Positions 1-11,673 of a stretch of 64,000 bases of DNA are shown here, piece by piece (positions within the stretch are counted from its first letter, which is position 1; the number at the start of each line of letters is the position of its first letter). The position numbers and the translations under genes were made by a program. The stretch spans positions 96,380,501-96,444,500 of the forward strand of contig CM059585.1 of assembly GCA_030407085.1 (NCBI GenBank), written 5' to 3'. Source of the stretch: Trichopria drosophilae (lineage: Eukaryota > Arthropoda > Insecta > Hymenoptera > Diapriidae). The notes beneath the pieces are model-generated. The model saw nothing but the letters and a program-made list of their open reading frames with translations, searched no databases and was not told the DNA's origin.

Positions 1-750
1 CACTATTCCATTTTCCTACTGATGAGGAATAATAAGAGGCTACCAACATCATCTATAAACAAAAAATTACACCCACTGATAAATTACAGTAAAGTGAAAA
101 CTCTTTCTGAAACTGTATCTTGGGACGTTATATACCAAAACTCGCATCCTGATATTTGCTGCCAAACACTTCTTGACATAATACAAAAAATAAAGATAGA
201 GTCTACTGAAACCGTGAAATGTAATGAAAGCAAACGGAAAACATGGATTACAGCGGGTCTGATTAAGTCTATCCACACGAGAGAGTCACTAAGAATTAAA
301 ATGATAAATCATACTACTCCTGAAACTGTTCAAATATACCAAAAATACAAAAATCAATTAACATCCCTCTTTAAAAAAACGAAACAAAAATATTATGCGG
401 ACAAGGTACTTAGATATGAAAATGACTCGAAAACTTTGTGGAAAGTAGTAAGCGACATAACGACAAAAAAATCTAGCATTATTTCGCCATCGCAAATTCT
501 AATTTCTAATGGGGAGATCGTAACAAACAAACAAAACATTGCGAATGAATTCAACAAGCATTTCTCCGGTGTTGGTGAAAAACTTGCAAACAAGATTCCC
601 AAAGTATTAAACAAATCCTTGCACCTAAAAGAGTGCGTGGTACGTTTTTTATCCAGCCAGCATCAGAGACAGAAGTAATGAATTACATCAAAGCTCTAGA
701 GGATAAAAAAGCTCCTGGACCGGATGGCATTTCTGCAGACTATTAAAAAC
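1..750 (+). pseudogene. LINE ORF2 linker region, frame-broken
   Basis: An open stretch (22-678) encodes a lysine-rich segment of the kind found between endonuclease and reverse transcriptase of LINE ORF2 proteins, for example WITAGLIKSIHTRESL and TLWKVV. The frame is lost near 640-650, next to a run of T. The expected motif ALEDKKAPGPDGIS continues in another frame up to about 735, where a stop and a second frame change follow. Two breaks within 100 bases mean this copy cannot make a full ORF2 protein. Confidence 0.8.
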
Positions 751-751
751 T

Positions 752-2209
752 ATGAGAAATGGTATAGTTACACCTTTAACTTATATAATAAATTGTATTT
801 TTACAAGTGGAATAGTTCCAAAGAAATTCAAGAGCTCAGTGATCAAGCCAATTTTCAAAACAGGAGATCGTCGTCTGGTAAATAACTACCGCCCCATATC
901 ATTGATATCTAACTTAGCCAAGACTTTCGAGAAATGTATTAAAGAGAGGATGGTCAGTTTTATTACAAAGAACAAGATAATTAGTCCTGCACAATTTGGC
1001 TTCCAAAGTGGATTATCCACAACAGATGCCCTTGCAGAGTTATCCAAGACACTTCACGGCAACCTCAACATATCCAAACCAACATTGGCAATTTTCATCG
1101 ATTTGGCCAAAGCTTTTGACTCACTTGATCATGCCAAACTAATTGAGAAATTAGAATACTTAGGTTTCAGAGGTCTCGGTGGCCAACTCATTACAAATTA
1201 TTTGCAAAATAGAAGACAAAAAGTTATATGTGATGGATACTACAGCCAGGAGTGTATGATTACTTATGGAGTGCCACAAGGCACTATTCTGGGACCGATT
1301 CTTTTTTTACTATACATTAACGATTTGTATTCTATAAATCATGCAGGAAAAATACAATCATTTGCTGATGACACGGTAGTAATCCTCGAAGCTAATACCT
1401 GGAAGGAATTATCGCAATTGGCATCTCAGAATTTTAGTTTAATCAAAGATTGGTTTAATTACAATTCTCTTACAGTCAATGTTGATAAAACTAAATTTAT
1501 CCCGTTTGGGTGCTATGTCGATAGTATACCCCCTCAATTACAATACATATATGTGGAAAATGGAGAAAATCACGAAAAAATATCAAGAATAGATAGTAAA
1601 AAATATCTAGGAGTAATAATAGATGCAAATTTGAAATGGGACAAGCACATAAAGAACCTGCTAAAAAAATTAAGACCCCTAAAATTCCTATTCAGAAAAC
1701 TACGTGACATTCTGGATAACAAATCTTTAATGCAAGTTTACCATGCATTATTCCAATCTATACTTCGATATGGCATAATTTTGTGGGGAGGAACTTATGA
1801 CAATGTCATGAGGAAAGTTGCGTTAATACAAAAAGCAACTCTAAAAATAATACTCAGGAAGAAAAGAGACTACTCAACGGAATTACTATTCAGAGAGACT
1901 GGCATTTATGACATTAGAAACATCTTCTACTTTGCTGCAACCACTCAGATATTCAAAGCAACTGACAACAAACGAGTTATGGGAATCACCAGAAATGCTG
2001 CAAATCGAACTCTGGAAGTGCCAAGAAGAAACTCGGAGGTCGGAAGAAAATGCTTCGACTATTCTGGAACACTTTGCTACAACTCACTACCAATATCAAC
2101 AAAAACAGCCACCAATCTTTTACATTTTAGAAAAATACTAAAAAAATGGTTTGGTAGAAGTAACAGTGCATATCCATACAACAATCCGTTATCAGATTTT
2201 CGAAATTGA
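752..2209 (+). pseudogene. LINE reverse transcriptase domain, long open segment
   Basis: The open segment is 485 codons and carries a recognisable LINE reverse transcriptase. Visible motifs are NNYRPISL (residues 44-51), QFGFQSGLST (81-90), the first catalytic aspartate in FIDLAKAFDS (Asp117), VPQGTILGP (174-182) and the catalytic FADD (204-207). The thumb-like motif KKYLGVIID follows. The C-terminal part has LRYGIILWGG and a FDYSGTLCYNSLP end typical of these ORF2 proteins. The domain is uninterrupted to its stop, so the copy is fairly young, but the frame changes upstream cut it off from the rest of ORF2. The first ATG here is only the first in-frame Met, not a real start. Confidence 0.85.
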
Positions 2210-2400
2210 AAATGGCGGATCCAATAAGGCTGACTAAATTTCAAATTCTTGGCTGATTTACACGATCCGCCATTTTGGATTTTGGAAGTCTGACTCCAAA
2301 TTCGTAATCAGCGACCCAAAAAACCTCTATATACCAATTTATAGGAAAATCCGACTGCGTGAAAAACTTATGAGTTTGCAAAGCGCTTTTCCGGGGAAAA

Positions 2401-2777
2401 CTCGTGCACAGGAGGGTTAAGAAGAATGTATGTTTGATGTAAATCTACTTGTTTTTTCGTGCTTTTTATATCAATTTGTTTGAATATACGTCTATATCGG
2501 TTACCTCACACTGGAAGCCTACTTTATAATGTACGCCTATAGGTACCCTCACACTCAAGAGGTTCAACATACGACATTTCATCACAGAAATTCAACATAC
2601 GACTTTTCAACGTAGAACAATTTCAACCTAAACATTTCATCACATGGCCATTTCAACATGAACCAAAAACAATGCAATAAAATAAAATAATTGAAAATAA
2701 AAAATATATATTATACACCCAAAATAATACAAAAATCTAACCTAATCTAACCTAACCTAACAGTATAACCTAATATA
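2401..2777. other. AT-rich spacer with short repeats, no gene
   Basis: No coding signal is seen. At 2560-2660 short phrases such as ttcaacatacgac recur; their reverse complements appear at about 3820-3920, on the far side of the TA-flanked element. A short run of cctaa-like units (2735-2770) resembles insect TTAGG telomere repeats but is brief and degenerate. Confidence 0.5.
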
Positions 2778-3774
2778 CACTGTAAACAATTTCGATATAA
2801 TTTTACTACCTATCACGTTGGAAATAAATCAATTCACGTGTAACGTTGTAACCCAGCAGTCGAAAAAGGATTGGAAATTGATTAAGAAGGATTCAAATGG
2901 ATACACTTGAATTCGTAATTTGTCCAACCAGAATCCCTGTGAATCCAAAAACAATTTTGTAAAATATTGAATCCCTCCGAATCTAGAAAATAGAATTCAT
3001 ATTAATCCCTACGAATCCAATTCAATCCAAAAATAATATCGCTGAAAATTAAATAATACTGAATGCCTCGGAATCCAAAAACGCGAATTCAAAACAATCT
3101 CTACGAATCCATTTCAATCCAAAAATAATATCATCGAAAATAACTAATGCTGAATGATTCGGAATTTAAAAAAAAGCGAATTGAAACCAGGCTCTTCGAA
3201 GCCATTCCAATCCAAAAATGATATTTCCGAAAGTAAGTAATGCTGAATGCCTTTAAATCCAAATAAGCATATCGAAACCAGTTTCTGCGAATCCATACAA
3301 ATCCAAAACTAATAATGTCGAATACGACTAATGCTGAATGCCTCTGAATCCAAAAAGATGAATTCAAACCGGTCTCTGCGAATTCATTTGAATCCAAAAA
3401 TAATAATGTCAAAAATAAGTATTGCTGAATGCCTCTAAATCCACAAAGGCGAATTCAATCCGGCCTGCGCGAATCCATAAAAGGTGGCATATCCAATCAT
3501 GGTAGCCAAAAAAGAAGCTATTTTAAATTTTTTTTTTCGAAAAAGTACGCGAATTGAAAATGGGATTTACTTGGATTGAAAGGCATTAGCGGGCATAGGC
3601 GTGAATCCAACAGAATCCCTTTAAAATTGGGAATTCGGGAGAAATCAATTTGCATCATAAATTTGCAATATATCACCACGTAATTTAACATGTATTTTTA
3701 CTGCGTTACACGACGTGAATCGATTTATTTCCAACGTGACACGTAGTAAAATTACATTGACTTTTTTTACAGTG
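2778..3774. mobile_element. TA-flanked inverted-repeat element (CACTGTAAA family), 997 bp
   Basis: The left end reads TA|CACTGTAAACAATTTCG and the right end, reversed, TA|CACTGTAAAAAAAGTC. The inverted arms stay similar for about 70 bases, sharing gtaattttactac-like and cacgttggaaataaatc segments. A TA on each side (2776-2777, 3775-3776) fits the target duplication of Tc1/mariner-type elements. No transposase is present, so it is non-autonomous. The interior is mostly a minisatellite. Confidence 0.8.
2970..3482. repeat. ~91-bp minisatellite, about 5.5 units
   Basis: Units start at about 2970, 3061, 3152, 3245, 3336 and 3427, usually with gaatgcctc.gaatcc. Each carries gaattcaaa..., cgaatccat and aatccaaaaataat. 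Similarity between units is moderate, so the array is not recent. It lies wholly inside the TA-flanked element. Confidence 0.8.
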
Positions 3775-4924
3775 TAACCTAACTTAATCCATTTTGTTAA
3801 AATGTTTAATATATTATTTTGAAATGGTCATTTGTTGAAAAGTTTTATGATGAAATGTTCATGATGAAGTTATCTTGTGCTGAAAACACACTTGTGTTGA
3901 AAAGTTATGTGTTGAATAGTCGAGTCACCATTAAAATTACCCTTACAGAGCACAAATTTAAAAAAATCGAATCAGTCACTTCCCAGCAAACGGAAAAGGA
4001 TTGCCAGGGATTAAACATTTTGAATTCCTGTCAATCCTTTTTAATCCACAATCTGAATCCCTGATAACGGATTAACGGGAATTATGAATAAGAAAGTTAA
4101 ATCTTTTCTATCTATATTCAGGGATAGACCATGCACTGGCTCACGGTAATCCTTTTCTAACCATATATAGGGATAGGCCATACATTTTTGTTCAATCCAT
4201 ATTCAAGGATACCCAGCAAACCCAGAATGATTGAGAAGCATTGAAACTTTCAATACTTCTGAATCCTATTTCTGTATCCTTCAGTAAGAATTAAGAAGCA
4301 TAGCAAATTTTAATTTTTTGTTTTTAAATTTTTTCCTCTTTGTATACAAAAAATGTTTTTCTTATTTTTTATTTAATTCAAATATTTTTTAACTTTTTTT
4401 AGTTGATTTAATTATCTTCAGAAAGTTGTTCTCAAGCGGTCACCTACCTATCCAAGTAGGGTTCCTCACCAAGAATACTTGACTATAGTTGAAATATTCA
4501 ATATGACGTATTCGATGTGTTCCTTGGGATTTCAGGTTATCAATGTAAGATTTATTTTCTAGCATGTTTATGTGTAAAATTGTTATTGTTTTCTAATTGT
4601 TGTGCAAGTTCTATCAGCTACTCTCTTTTTAAAGTACATTATTTGTTCTAACATATTTAATATTTCGAAGTGATCCTAAATTTATGTTTAAAAATTATTA
4701 CGATGCTGTCTAACAAAATTCTCTCATGAAGTAATTTCAATAGAAAAGTATTATAGTTTTTTTAAATGATATAAAAATATTTTCAACATGTGTAGGCTCT
4801 TGGCGAAAGCGGCCAACTGACATTTTCACGAATACTTTTTCCTGTGGGGACAGGACTCAACACAATTTTGCACTCGTTTATTTACTGCCTTTGCGGCGAA
4901 TTACTATCAAATTGTGTAAGTTGA
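3775..4924. other. Repeat-derived spacer, no gene
   Basis: Short phrases gttgaaaagtt and atgatgaaatg (3820-3920) mirror sequence at 2560-2660. From 3983 comes a unit starting cccagcaaacggaaaaggat; its reverse complement occurs at about 55080-55120, and a related start occurs at 4213. I see nothing coding in 4290-4924. Confidence 0.5.
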
Positions 4925-5130
4925 AGTTTCGGAAAATGTATTAGACAAGGCTCAATTCGGTTTTAGAAATAAAAAATCAACTATGGATCCAATTACAATA
5001 CTGCTATAAAAGGTCCATAAAGCACTAGATGGTCAACCTATAGTAGTATAGGCGCTTTTTTTTTATGTAGCCTTTGTAAACTACCGATTACTACTAACTA
5101 AATTATATAACGTAGGTTTGAGATGCAATA
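4925..5130 (+). pseudogene. LINE reverse transcriptase relic
   Basis: Translation gives AQFGFRNKKSTMDPI at 4950-4994, then a stop, KVHKALDGQP, then FVNYRLLLTKLYNVGLR in another frame. These match the QFGFR..ST and AFD...LLL.KLYN.GIR blocks of LINE reverse transcriptases. Only about 70 codons remain, with a stop and a frame change. Confidence 0.7.
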
Positions 5131-5269
5131 TCCATATGTGTAGTTCCTCTCGAATAGACAGTCGGAAGTAAGAATAAAAACGCGATGTTTAAATAGCCGC
5201 GATAGAGAACACATTAGACCTACGAGCATCGCGAACGCACCTAACGGCGACAAACGTAATTGGATTTAA

Positions 5270-5615
5270 CCCATGCAATCAAGGTTGACTGATAGTCGAC
5301 TATAGTTCACTGAGAAGACGACTTTTACCCGGGCATTTGTCGAACGTTGACTGTGAAAGTTGATTTTTAATCGACTTTTGTTGGTGTGGGAAGGAATACT
5401 TTTGCGACGACTTTCATTGGTTTTTTCGTCAATCATGTGGCAGTCGACTTATAGTCAACTTTATTCAGTCGACATAAAGTTGACTAAAATCTGTCAATAG
5501 TCCATACGGTAGTCGACTTTAGTCTTATAGACAGTCGAGTTATTGACTTTTCATAGTTGACTCAAAGTCGACTTTTTGCAGTCGAGTATATTCGACTTTC
5601 AATCAAATGTGGTTG
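5270..5615. repeat. GTCGAC-rich direct and inverted short repeats
   Basis: agtcgact, gtcgac and their variants (tagtcgact, agttgact, gtcgagt) occur about every 15-30 bases, on both strands because the core is palindromic. The sequence can fold into many small hairpins. The rest of this spacer, 5616-6018, shows nothing recognisable. Confidence 0.6.
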
Positions 5616-6018
5616 CATGCAATTTTCGATCAAGAAACGCATCATGTTATTTATGTGTGTTGGTTGAAATCCTGGTAGGTGAATTCTTTGCCTTGGATGA
5701 GAGTAGTTCATATTACTGCCGCTAGGGCAGATGATACTCGCGACTCTCCTGTCTTCTCGATACAGTACATTTCCGTTTCATATGAATATATTTCGTTGAA
5801 TATAGACAGTGAATTTTATTCGGCAGCGCGAATTGTATCGAATGATGGCAATTTGTAAAATCGATAGATAATTAATAGAATGATTATATTTTTTTATGTT
5901 ATGACAGAAAACGTTGTTGGAGTATAAATCAAATATTAAAGAATTGTATTGATTTCGTGTACGAGATTTTTCCTAATTCAATTATCGGATTCAGTTCGTT
6001 TTATTTTAAATAGTAGTG

Positions 6019-7170
6019 CAGTAACACTGCCAGGAAAGAAGGCGGCAGAGGGTAGTTCTAGCATCGTTAGGTTCGAGTAGTTTCTATACATATATTGTAA
6101 CAATATCTTGTTCCTTAAACAGGGTGAATATGCCAATGAATGGACGGTTAAGCATTTTTCACACTTTGATCGATTGTAACTTTTGAATTCTTTTATGAGA
6201 ATTTAATTATGATACCAACATTAGAATCGTTAGACTCTGCTCTTTATGAGCGTGTAGTTCAACCTTTGATTTTATTTAATTATTAACCTCGTCTTCATAC
6301 GTTTGTAAAAAAGTCCGCTAAACCCCAATGAATAGACGGGTTAAATCAAATGGGACGTTTTCAGCAGTTTTGGATGCCTTTAAAACTTTGCTTTGATTTT
6401 ACAAAATAATAAACACTGGAAGATCAATAGTACTGTAAATATTGTTTTGAATGTTCAAAGAACATAAAAATATGTATTTTGTTGCATGTTGTGCATCATA
6501 CATTCATAAGAATTAGAAATATGTAGAAAATCGTCCATTCATTGGCATATTCACCCTATATTAAAATTGAAAATGAGCATTTTCAAAACTTCGACCCCGA
6601 CCGCAGGCCAGCCGAAGCACTGATAAATGAGCACGTCTTGTTCACACTGATACTTAAAAAAACGCGGTTTAGTCGAGTTTTTGACAAGTCGGGTTGCAGG
6701 AAATAAATTTGTTATGGTTATGTTGTTATCATTTTTTTGTACGATTTGTATTTTGTGCTAAAAAATGGAAAAAACGTGTTTTTTGAGCGTTTTTTTGTTA
6801 AACCTCCCCATAATCTAGTATGCATTGTCTCCAAAAACTAATCAGATCTAAGTTTGGCCACACGTTTTTTCCATTTTTTAGCACAAAATACAAATCGTAA
6901 AAAAAAATGATTCAAACAAAAAGTATAGAACATCGAATTCTCTACAAAAAAGGTTTTATTCATTTCTTCGTAAAATCAACGATAATGCCGTAAAAACGGA
7001 AACCGAAGTATCCCACATAACAAATTTATTTCCTGCAACCCGACCTGTCAAAAACTCGACTAAACCGCGTTTTTTTAAGTATCAGTGTGAACAAAACGTG
7101 CTCATTTATCAGTGCTTCGGCTGACCTGCGGTCGGGGTCGAAGTTTTGAAAATGCACATTTTCAATTGTA
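6019..7170. mobile_element. Partial copy of the large palindromic family
   Basis: It begins with the same taacactgccaggaaagaag sequence as 25929 onward and includes the two gggtgaatatgccaatgaat segments (one reversed, near 6540) and the inverted arms around cagtgcttcggctgacctgc (right arm near 7110-7130, left arm 6595-6625). The outer ~90 bases found in the complete copy at 25835-27890 are missing on the left, and the right half ends early. There is no coding sequence. Confidence 0.75.
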
Positions 7171-10100
7171 ATTTTCAATTTCAAAATTGTAATTGAAAAA
7201 CTCCGATTACAAATAATGAATTTAATTGTAAATGGGAAATGTTATGATTACAATTAATGTGGGTAATTGCAATTATTGAGTAATTGATTACAAAATTAAT
7301 GATTACTGCCCATCCCTGATTGAATGTACTCCCGCGACACGTGAATTTGGCGCTTCATAGCAGCATGTCGTTGGCGCCGTTGTATGTTCGAATCGGAACT
7401 AATTTGAAAATTGACGAAAACGCCAAGCGCGAATCTCTTACGCACTAATACATATTAACACCTCTTGTACAACTAATATACAGTTTAAATGCGAAATAAA
7501 GATTCAAAATGTAAATATTCGATGTTTTCGCGGGATAATCGAAGTCGTCAGTTATATATATAAATTTACTTTGGTCGCGTATTAACTCCGCGATTTGTCC
7601 GAACAGGTTGTTAAAACAACAATTTTGTATAGGTATTTATTTTTTAAATCTTTTAAACTATTTTAAAGTCTAAAAATATTACAAGGATATTTGTAATTAT
7701 GAAACGAAACAATATTGACAAAAAAAAACCGTGTTTTACCCGCGGTTGGCCACGACGATTCGATAATGTCGTCTAGAATTAATTCTCACACTAATTAACT
7801 GTTTTTTATGTATCAATTGTTATGTACGAGTGTTTCTAAACCCGAAATCCGTACCCTAGAGTGATATATAATATATATATGTTTTTATTTTTCAATAATA
7901 TACTGTAATTTTAGGCTACCCTAGAATATTCCAGAATGAATGTGTATTGCCAATATAAATATAAGTATTAATTTTTAGAATTGTTTTCTATTGTGCCTGC
8001 ATTTAAGTCAATGTGTAGAATATTTAATTATTTTCTTATCTAACGTTTTTGAACAAGTTTTAGAATAATGAACTAAAGATTTATGATAGGTTGAATGTTC
8101 GTATCTATATTGCATTAGTCGTCCAAATTTTCTTCACTGCCCAATTAACTTATCAAGCAATTGAAATGTTGAGTTTTTATTGTTAACGAATAAAACCAAG
8201 AAATACGCTTTTTCCGGCTTCTTTATTTGCTTTCAAATCATTCTGGTCTTTGGCTGATGTAATCGAATGAAATGGGTGTTTGTTATAAACCTTACATGCA
8301 TGAAATCCGAGTTCTTGTAACGGCTGGATATTTCATACTCAAGTGAAATTGACAGTATTAAATTGTCGTCACTTTCAATTTACAAATACATGAAGACGTA
8401 AATTGTAATGTTCTAAATGATACTTCAAGTTGAACGATCAAAGAATGTACTTGATTTTCTTCTTCATATTTGTTAAAACAATTTTAATGACCGAGAAAAA
8501 TTATACATTATACGGATGTTAGGAAAATTACCCGACAATATCAATTATTAGTGTGTAGATAATAACCCTTAAGTGATGTCATCATGCTTAGTACTAATGC
8601 CAGGCATGTAAAAAAATAGAAAGATTAATATTTTCATGTAATTATATATAATGAGCAGAAACCATAATGTAAAGTAGATAAGTAACATAAAACAAAATAA
8701 ATGATACTTTCGTCAGCGGCAATACATCGCATTTTAACGACTCATGCACCAAGAAAACCCATGCTTTCGTTCTTTTACAAAACGTAAAAAAAATTATGTT
8801 AAATAATGAAATTATGTACCCGTTTTTGCATTTTGTATAGCAATTTTTTAATGAGAATCGTTAATTTTTTTAATTAGAATACGAAATTCTAAAATTCCAG
8901 GAATATGTTTATAAAAATGAAAACAAAATGAAAATCATTTAACCCATAAACGCCGGGAAGGACACTTTCTGCACTTCAAAGTATTTCGTATGAAAATCGA
9001 CAAAATTGAAGGGTTCATAATTAAAAAATTAAATATAGTGATTTCATTGTAAAAAAAACGCAGAAAATTGGTTATAATTTTGGTAAAACGTTTTTTCTCA
9101 TCGAAAGAGTGATTTCGGTTACAAAATTCCATCATTAAAATGAAGAAAATAGTTGTAAAATTATTAAAAAAGTCGATTAAAAAATCCCCAAAAAATTTTT
9201 GTGTATTCGTTGACAAGTTCTAAGATATTTTTGTTCTAACTTCTAAGGAAATTTTTTTGAAGTCTATACAGTTTTCGACAAAATAAATTATTATTCTTGA
9301 AATCTATAAATGATTAACAATTTTGTTGCTCAAACACTATAAAGTTTAGAGAAAATCTGCTTAGAACAAAAATGTCTTATTGTTAGAGTTAGTCACCGAT
9401 GACTCTTACCTTTTTTCAGTTTTTTTTAAATGAATTTTTTCAACCTTTCGATTTTTTTAATTTTTGAAAAATAACAAATTCTATCAATATATTCCTAAAA
9501 AAATGAGAATATTCTATGACAAATTCTAAGAAAGTTTTGTTCTTAGAACATTCTTTTTAGGGTTTGCAGTTTTCATGAAAAAAATTTGTTAAGTTTTAAA
9601 AAGAAAGTTGTTACTGCTGTCGCCATTTTTTGGTCATGATGTTAGTTTTTTAATATTTAAAAAATATATCTTAACACTACATCTATTTTCTTCACCGTTA
9701 GCGAAAGAATTTTGTCTCGGCAAATACTCTTTCAATGGGAAAAAAATGTTTCATAAAAAAGTATATGCAATTTTATGCGTTTTTATTAAACATTTAAATA
9801 GCTATATTTAATTTTCTAATTAAGATTGATCATTTATCTATAATTAAGAAATTTATTTTAAAATTCAGAAATATTGCCGAATTATTTTTTAGAGATTCAA
9901 AAATGGAATTTAGTTATTCAAAAGAATTATTGATTTCAGAAGACTTCTTCTCAATGCATCTTTATTTGCTGCGTAGTAAATTATGAAAAAACTATTCAAA
10001 TTTTGAATTTTGAAAGTCTTTAAAGTTTTTAATTCCGAGGAAATAATTCGAGAATAATTTTCAATCATAGGAATTCTCACAAATTAAACGCTATAGGCTA

Positions 10101-10480
10101 AGACCAAATCAAACAAATTCACATAGAATTTGAGTTACATATTCAAATATATTCACGAAAGAAGTGCGCAGTACATTTTTGCGTAAATTCAAGGTTTTTT
10201 GGTCATCGAATACTAAATTATTGTCAGTAGTTTCAATCGGTTTTTGATTATTAGAAAAAAATTAAATTATTAAATATTAATATTTAAATGTCGAAGTTAA
10301 TTGGGTTTATTGATTTATGTAAATAAAATCTTTGTTATTAAGAAATAATATTTTACATAAATTTTTGTAAATGTGGTGCGATTTGTGAAGTGAATCATAG
10401 ACGAACCCTCAGTAATTTAGTCCTGATTATCTTGTTTTTTTCCATCAATTTAGGCGACGTACCCAATTCTTGTACCTGCT
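7171..10480. other. 3.3 kb of AT-rich DNA, no gene recognised
   Basis: No reading frame has coding character. The 93-codon frame at 8935-9216 (-) is low-complexity Phe/Ile/Asn-rich and looks random. A slightly more GC-rich patch at 7320-7440 and one at 7720-7770 have no splice or coding signals that I can read. Confidence 0.5.
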
Positions 10481-10577
10481 CATCCCATTACCGACTCCCA
10501 CTACGCTGCTCTATCCTGGGCGGTGACTAGTTAGTGACGCCGCCGCCGCGCCGCCGGTGGCACTACCGGCCCTGGGG

Positions 10578-10585
10578 TATATAAA
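10578..10585 (+). promoter_or_regulatory. TATA box of the zinc-finger gene
   Basis: TATATAAA sits in a GC-rich promoter (10530-10590). An initiator-like TCACTC lies about 30 bases downstream, putting a likely start at about 10610. Spacing and context fit a core promoter; the start site is inference. Confidence 0.6.
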
Positions 10586-10609
10586 TCCCGGTGTGTAGGA
10601 CTCACCATC

Positions 10610-10772
10610 ACTCGTTCTAACTTCGATCTTTCTGAAATACATTTCCCCCCGACGTGTGTGCGTATATTTATTATCGAATTCTCTTGTGCGCGAGTGTTGT
10701 TTGAAGTTTGAGTGAAGTTTGTGTTGGTGTGCCGTAGCGTCTGGCGTGTCCGTAGGAATCCTGCAATCAGAG
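10610..10772 (+). other. Probable 5' untranslated first exon
   Basis: The exon would run from the inferred start site to a strong donor, AG|GTAAGC at 10772/10773. The matching acceptor would be the pyrimidine-rich ttttccttttgcag ending at 13092, 44 bases before the zinc-finger start codon. No long frame opens here on the plus strand. The pairing of this exon with the zinc-finger gene is inferred from position and splice phase only. Confidence 0.5.
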
Positions 10773-10819
10773 GTAAGCAAACCATTTTAATAACAAATGG
10801 GGAAAAGTGACATTTTCTA

Positions 10820-11034
10820 CACTGTAAAAAATCGTAATGAAATTGCCCACGTATAATGGTCATTTTACAAGCGTGTTGTAATTTCTCCACGCTTAATGTA
10901 GTAAATTTACTCACATATAACAGTAATTTTATAAGCTCGTTGGAAATTTACTACATTAAGCGTAGGAAAACAACAATAAGCTTTGTAAAATTACTGTTAT
11001 ATGCGGGCAATTTCATTATGAATTTTTTACAGTG
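10820..11034. mobile_element. 215-bp TA-flanked MITE (CACTGTAAAAAA family)
   Basis: Both ends read TA|CACTGTAAAAAAT when oriented outward-in, with TA at 10818-10819 and 11035-11036. The arms continue as near-complementary sequence (gaaattgcccac... against gggcaatttcat; taatgtagtaaattta against its reverse), so the element is one long hairpin. It lies in the inferred first intron of the zinc-finger gene. Confidence 0.85.
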
Positions 11035-11326
11035 TAGGATAATATTTATCAATAATTGTTCTGTTGTTTTGAAAATTTCATCAGTAACGTTTTACATGCT
11101 TGTCGAACGACTCCAATCTATATTAGAACTTCATTTTATTATCCTAGTCGGGGTTTTACAATTAAATTTACTTATAATTATCAATTAATTTAATATCTGG
11201 ACAATTGACATCATCACATGGTTGGGATAATAAATACATGATGAGTTAACATTCGAAACTATTAACCGTATAAAAAATCGGATACCTTTGATTGATAGTA
11301 CCAATTTATTATCATTGATTCCTTAT

Positions 11327-11673
11327 CCCTGGTAAAAATCTAAAATCGCCCCACGCATGGGCATTGCGTGGCAAATTCGCATGGGCCACGTCAGAATCGT
11401 CAGGTTTTGCCCGGCAGCGCCATGTCTGCAAGTATGGCGCTTGCGTTGCATATGTATGGCCCATCCTAGTGATGTAACATAACCTCATTCTTCTTCGTCG
11501 GTAAAACAGAAATTATTGTAAGATTATGGATTTTTCTTTGAAACTGTCGCCAGGGACGCGCCATGTAAGTGCCATACTTGCAGACCTGGCGCTGCCGGGC
11601 AAAACGTGACGATTCTGGAGTGGCGCTTGCGAGTTTTCCACGCAAGCCCCGCGAAAGGAAATTTTTACTAGGG
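11327..11673. mobile_element. 347-bp hairpin element with CCCTRGTAAAAAT ends
   Basis: Left end CCCTGGTAAAAATC, right end (reversed) CCCTAGTAAAAATT. The arms share gttttgcccggcagcgcca and tctgcaagtatggc in opposite orientation. It is more GC-rich than its surroundings. No clear target duplication is seen. It lies in the same inferred intron as the preceding MITE. Confidence 0.75.

Larger units (their letters stand above)
1..2400 (+). mobile_element. Non-LTR (LINE) retrotransposon, 5' part outside window
   Basis: The element runs in from the left edge, so its 5' end and endonuclease are not seen. It holds the linker and reverse transcriptase parts of an ORF2, then about 190 bases of 3' non-coding DNA. 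The FADD form of the catalytic motif and the overall order fit Jockey-superfamily LINEs of insects; the clade is inference. No poly(A) tail is visible. The 3' non-coding part has a motif (gccattttgga ... attcgtaatcagcgaccc) that recurs in the tandem array near 17.7-18.2 kb. The right end near 2400 is approximate. Confidence 0.85.

Noticed and set aside
2735..2775. Interstitial telomere (TTAGG)n
   Set aside because: Only a few degenerate cctaa units; too short and imperfect.
6060..6090. tRNA B box (ggttcgag) in the palindromic family
   Set aside because: No A box at the right distance and no T stem; the word recurs only because the family does.
10531..10914. 127-codon frame on the minus strand across the zinc-finger promoter
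   Set aside because: It overlaps the TATA box, leader exon, splice donor and part of a MITE; no domain is visible.
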